A stretch of DNA of 64,000 nt, taken from NCBI GenBank assembly GCA_020226215.1, contig CM035233.1, forward strand, positions 28,585,150 through 28,649,149. Direction: 5' to 3'. The stretch comes from Sindora glabra. Its lineage: Eukaryota > Streptophyta > Magnoliopsida > Fabales > Fabaceae. The notes below the pieces were generated by a model. The model had not been told where the DNA came from. It made no database searches and worked only from the letters and a program-made list of their open reading frames with translations. The position numbers and the translations under genes are program-made. Of the stretch, positions 61,147 through 64,000 are shown in pieces (position 1 is the stretch's first letter; each line of letters begins with the position of its first letter).

Positions 61147-62724
61147 TGTTGGTGTGTATTCTAGAAGTCAATCATAGAGATGATTGAAATATTACACAAT
61201 GTATTACATTTCATTTTGGTAATATAATTATTATATTTTATTTTGCACAAATTATAACTTAAATATAATAATTATCCTTGAAATAGCTTTACTATTTCTA
61301 AAATGCCCTTAGTCAAGTATTATTGTAAAAAAAATAGTAATGATACATTGAGACTAGCATGTATAGTAACTGATGATTATGAATCATGGATATTTGATAT
61401 CAAGTCAATACATTAGTACATTGTTAGTGAACAATGTACTAGACTGACCTATTGTGAGAATATTGCATAGATAAACTTGTCATTAGTTATTCTCATATGA
61501 CCACAAATGCACATAGACCTTTGACCTGAAGTTACTATGCTTCCTTATATAAGGAGTTACTCACTTTGATGTCGTCCTATGTCACCTTTAATCGAAATGA
61601 TGAGTAGGGCGTTGATTGGGTGTATCACGAATCATGCAGAGGGAAGTGAGTGATGTAAATAGGATTTTATTACTCTTATATAAAAGAGAAATATCTTTGG
61701 GCTCTTCGATTAAGTGAGACTTAGAAATGCATGGTCATGCTCAATTGGATTAATATGTGATATTGATAATTTGTTTTAAGTCTACTCAGTATCAAGAAAT
61801 ATAAATTGAACATTGACGAAGATGATACACTCCATGCCTCTAGTTCGATTTGGATATTATTATAAAAGGGATTATGATGCAAAATATTAATTATATATTA
61901 GGTAGATGTCGAATCATAGACATTCTTACTACTTGAGTGGCAATGATGTATTGCTAGATACCGCTCATTGTCTATGGCCTAAAATTAGTCATTATCAATG
62001 TAGTAAGAATCTACAAGGTCATACAAAAAGAGTAGAAATAATATAATAATTAATTAAGTTTTAATTGGACTAAAATTTAATTAATTGGACTTATTTTCGT
62101 GCATATATATTATTATTAAGATAATAATATATTTTTTACCTAATATATATAATATTATGTGATATTATTTGATATTAATGTAATATTAGATAATTATGTT
62201 ATTAGATATTAAATAATTATATTATGAGATAATACAATTATTTAATATTAGATAATTAATAGATAAGTCCTATCTCTTTTCATTCTCTCTAGGATAAGGA
62301 TAAGATGATGTTTGTTAAGTGATTAGGATTTTTTGAAGCATTATCCTAGTAGGACTATGATTATGACATGCCTTAATTCTATAAAAGAGACTTGAAGGAA
62401 GCACTTTGATTCACGCACATAAGCTTCAAGAAAACCTTAAATCACTCAGAAACGCCTAATCCTAATCCTAGTGAGAAAGATCAATCCTAGCAGCTTTGTG
62501 GAGGAGAGAAGTCGTTGTTCACTCCATGTGGATATCGTAGAGACGATTACGTTCCGGCCAGCATTTGATTCATCTTGGTCTCTTAAAGATTCGTTCAGAA
62601 AGAATACAAGCACAAATAAGATAAAACCCTAATACTAATTTATGCCATTTTTGCATGGATCCTAAGTAGGAATTGGATCAAAAATTTTAAAATTCTGCTA
62701 CATATGTTGATCTAAATCCTAACA
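61147..62724 (+). mobile_element. Solo LTR, family X copy D, nested in the Athila-like RT
   Basis: The 1578-bp unit begins TGTTGGTGTGTATT and ends AAATCCTAACA. The exact 5-bp duplication CTTTG flanks it (61142-61146 and 62725-62729). A TATA box lies at 62380-62387. The sequence parallels copy A along its whole length, including the block near 61800 (AGTATCAAGAAATATAAATT). Confidence 0.9.
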
Positions 62725-63240
62725 CTTTGAAATGTACCAGGTGCATTACATAGGCCAAAAGGCATCCTCTTGTAAGCAAAGGTACCAAAAGGGCAAGTGA
62801 ATGTTGCTTTCTTTTGATCTTCAAGTGCAATGTGGATTTGAAAATAACTAGTATAGCCATCTAGGAAGCAGTAGGGAAATTTTCCAGCCAACCTTTCTAA
62901 CATTTGATCAATGAAAGGTAATGGAAAGTGATCTTTTCTGGTTGCTGGATTCAGCTTCCCATAATCAATGCAAACCTTCTAACTATTCTGCACTCTAGTG
63001 GGTAGCAAGTCATTGTTCTAATTTTTCACTACTGTCAAGCTACTTTTCTTGGGGATAACTTAGACTAGACTCACCTACTTGCTATCTGAAATTGGATATA
63101 TAATTTCAGCTTCTAAAAGCTTAATAATCTTCTTCTTTTCCACGTCTAAAATCAAGGGGTTAAGTCTTCTTTGTGGTTGTCTTATTGGTTTAGCTCCTTT
63201 TTCAAGCAGAATCCTAGCATACAGGAGAAAGGACTAGTAC
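62725..63240 (-). pseudogene. Athila-like reverse transcriptase (first half)
   Basis: On the minus strand, KVCIDYGKLNPATRKDHFPL (about 62980-62920) leads into MLERLAGKFPYCFLDGY and FAYKRMPFGLCNAPGTFQ, ending where the nested LTR inserted. Upstream pieces read VVPKKSSLTVVKN with stops between. These are RT domains 1-4 of the gypsy class. The second half lies at 60547-61137. Confidence 0.85.
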
Positions 63241-63249
63241 TAGGGATGT

Positions 63250-64000
63250 CTACAAGTGTCTACCCAATTGCTTGTTTGTGAGCTTTCAAAATCTATAACA
63301 ATCTCTTTTCTTGTTCTGGTTGTAAATTCGTTGCTATAATTACTGGTAGCTTCTGTTGCTCTTTTAAAAATGCAAGCTTCAAATATTCTGGAAGAGGTTT
63401 GAGCTCAAGTGTTGGTGGCTAGATGATAGAAGGAATTAATCTAATAGGAGAAGTCATTTCAGCAAGGTGGATCTTTTCTTTGATAGCAACTTTTGCTAAT
63501 TCTGCAACAGTATTGGTTTCTTCTTCTAAAAATGCAAAAAATTCTTTGTATATAGCACACTAGTTCTTATTATCACAGCAAGTACATTTGTGGTTATCAA
63601 GGCATTCCATAAATCTAGAAATGTGGGGAAAATTAGCAAGTATGTCTTCAAGTGCCTTTTTAACAAGTTTATCAAGCATATCTATTTAAAACACTAAATG
63701 TTCTTCAATAGGGAATTTCATGGTTTCAAAAATGTTGAATGTCACTATTGTATTCCTAACTCCCATGGAAAGGATGCCAACATCTACATCAATCTTCATT
63801 TTTGCTATTTTAAGGAATAGCCTTCCTAAAATTAGAGGTGAGGGTTGTTTGAAGACTCATCCTCCATTGGTAGAATATAAAAATCCACTAGAAAAATTAA
63901 TTCTTTTACTTAAACCAGCACATCTTCAACAACTCCAGCAGGTTATGCTGTGCTTCTGTTAGCTAATTAGATGATAATTCTAGTTTGCTTTAAGGGACTA
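63250..64000 (-). pseudogene. Athila-like protease/linker remnant
   Basis: A minus-strand stretch reading LILGRLFLKIAKMKIDVDVG (about 63840-63780) matches the ILGR-containing C-terminal part of gypsy aspartic proteases. Stops and frame changes follow. The active-site DSG/DTG end would lie outside or near the right edge of the window. Confidence 0.6.

Larger units (their letters stand above)
55745..64000 (-). mobile_element. Athila-like Ty3/gypsy retrotransposon, 5' part beyond the window
   Basis: Read on the minus strand from 64000 leftwards, the order is protease remnant, reverse transcriptase, RNase H, integrase, spacer, purine tract and 3' LTR, which is the gypsy gene order. RT and integrase motifs resemble the Athila branch (FAYKRMPFGLCNAPGTFQ; a tail reading ELEEIRLEAYENSKLYKEKT). 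The element is interrupted within RT by solo LTR copy D (61147-62724). Its gag and 5' LTR would lie to the right of the window. Numerous stops show that it is decayed. Confidence 0.85.

Overview
This window is AT-rich nuclear DNA from a flowering plant, most likely a eudicot. It has spliced genes with short GT-AG introns, plant-type LTR retrotransposons (copia and an Athila-like gypsy element), and CACTA and hAT relics. I cannot name the species.

Only one gene looks functional: a TTM1/TTM2-type triphosphate tunnel metalloenzyme (uridine-kinase-like P-loop domain, CYTH domain, coiled coil, C-terminal membrane anchor). I resolve it as 11 coding exons between 33805 and 52213 on the + strand. The exons sum to 1986 nt (661 codons plus stop) in one frame with canonical splice sites. 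Two introns are greatly enlarged. Intron 2 (35215-41767) holds a recent copia insertion with identical 121-bp LTRs and target duplication CATCT. Intron 5 (42471-50277) holds an older, decayed copia of the same family (target duplication TTTAC), which itself carries a nested 1.66-kb solo LTR.

Layout: 1-1548, AT-rich with a 167-bp tandem duplication. 1549-6161, a complete but defective CACTA transposon (target duplication CAT) with a 92-bp subterminal tandem array and a decayed Transposase_24-type gene. 6162-9340, no gene. 9341-11000, solo LTR copy A. 12439-14070, a solo LTR of the Athila-like family. 16040-17594, solo LTR copy B. 17595-22200, no gene. 22220-22838, an unassigned protein-like relic. 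23215-25810, a hAT/DUF659 transposase relic. 28485-30811, a large inverted repeat with an (AT)n core. 32540-52450, the TTM gene with its promoter and two copia elements. 54140-55690, a degenerate tandem array. 55745-64000, an Athila-like gypsy element on the minus strand that runs off the right edge and is interrupted in its reverse transcriptase by solo LTR copy D (61147-62724).

The most unusual object is the young copia element. Its pol region between integrase and reverse transcriptase has been replaced by about 1.4 kb of foreign sequence: an open stretch resembling a captured host-gene fragment, then a GC-rich block with a tRNA-iMet-like primer site and an iterated CCAGAGGG motif. Its LTRs are identical although pol contains five in-frame stops, so this defective chimera probably moved in trans. 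The older sibling in intron 5 serves as an internal control that lacks the capture.
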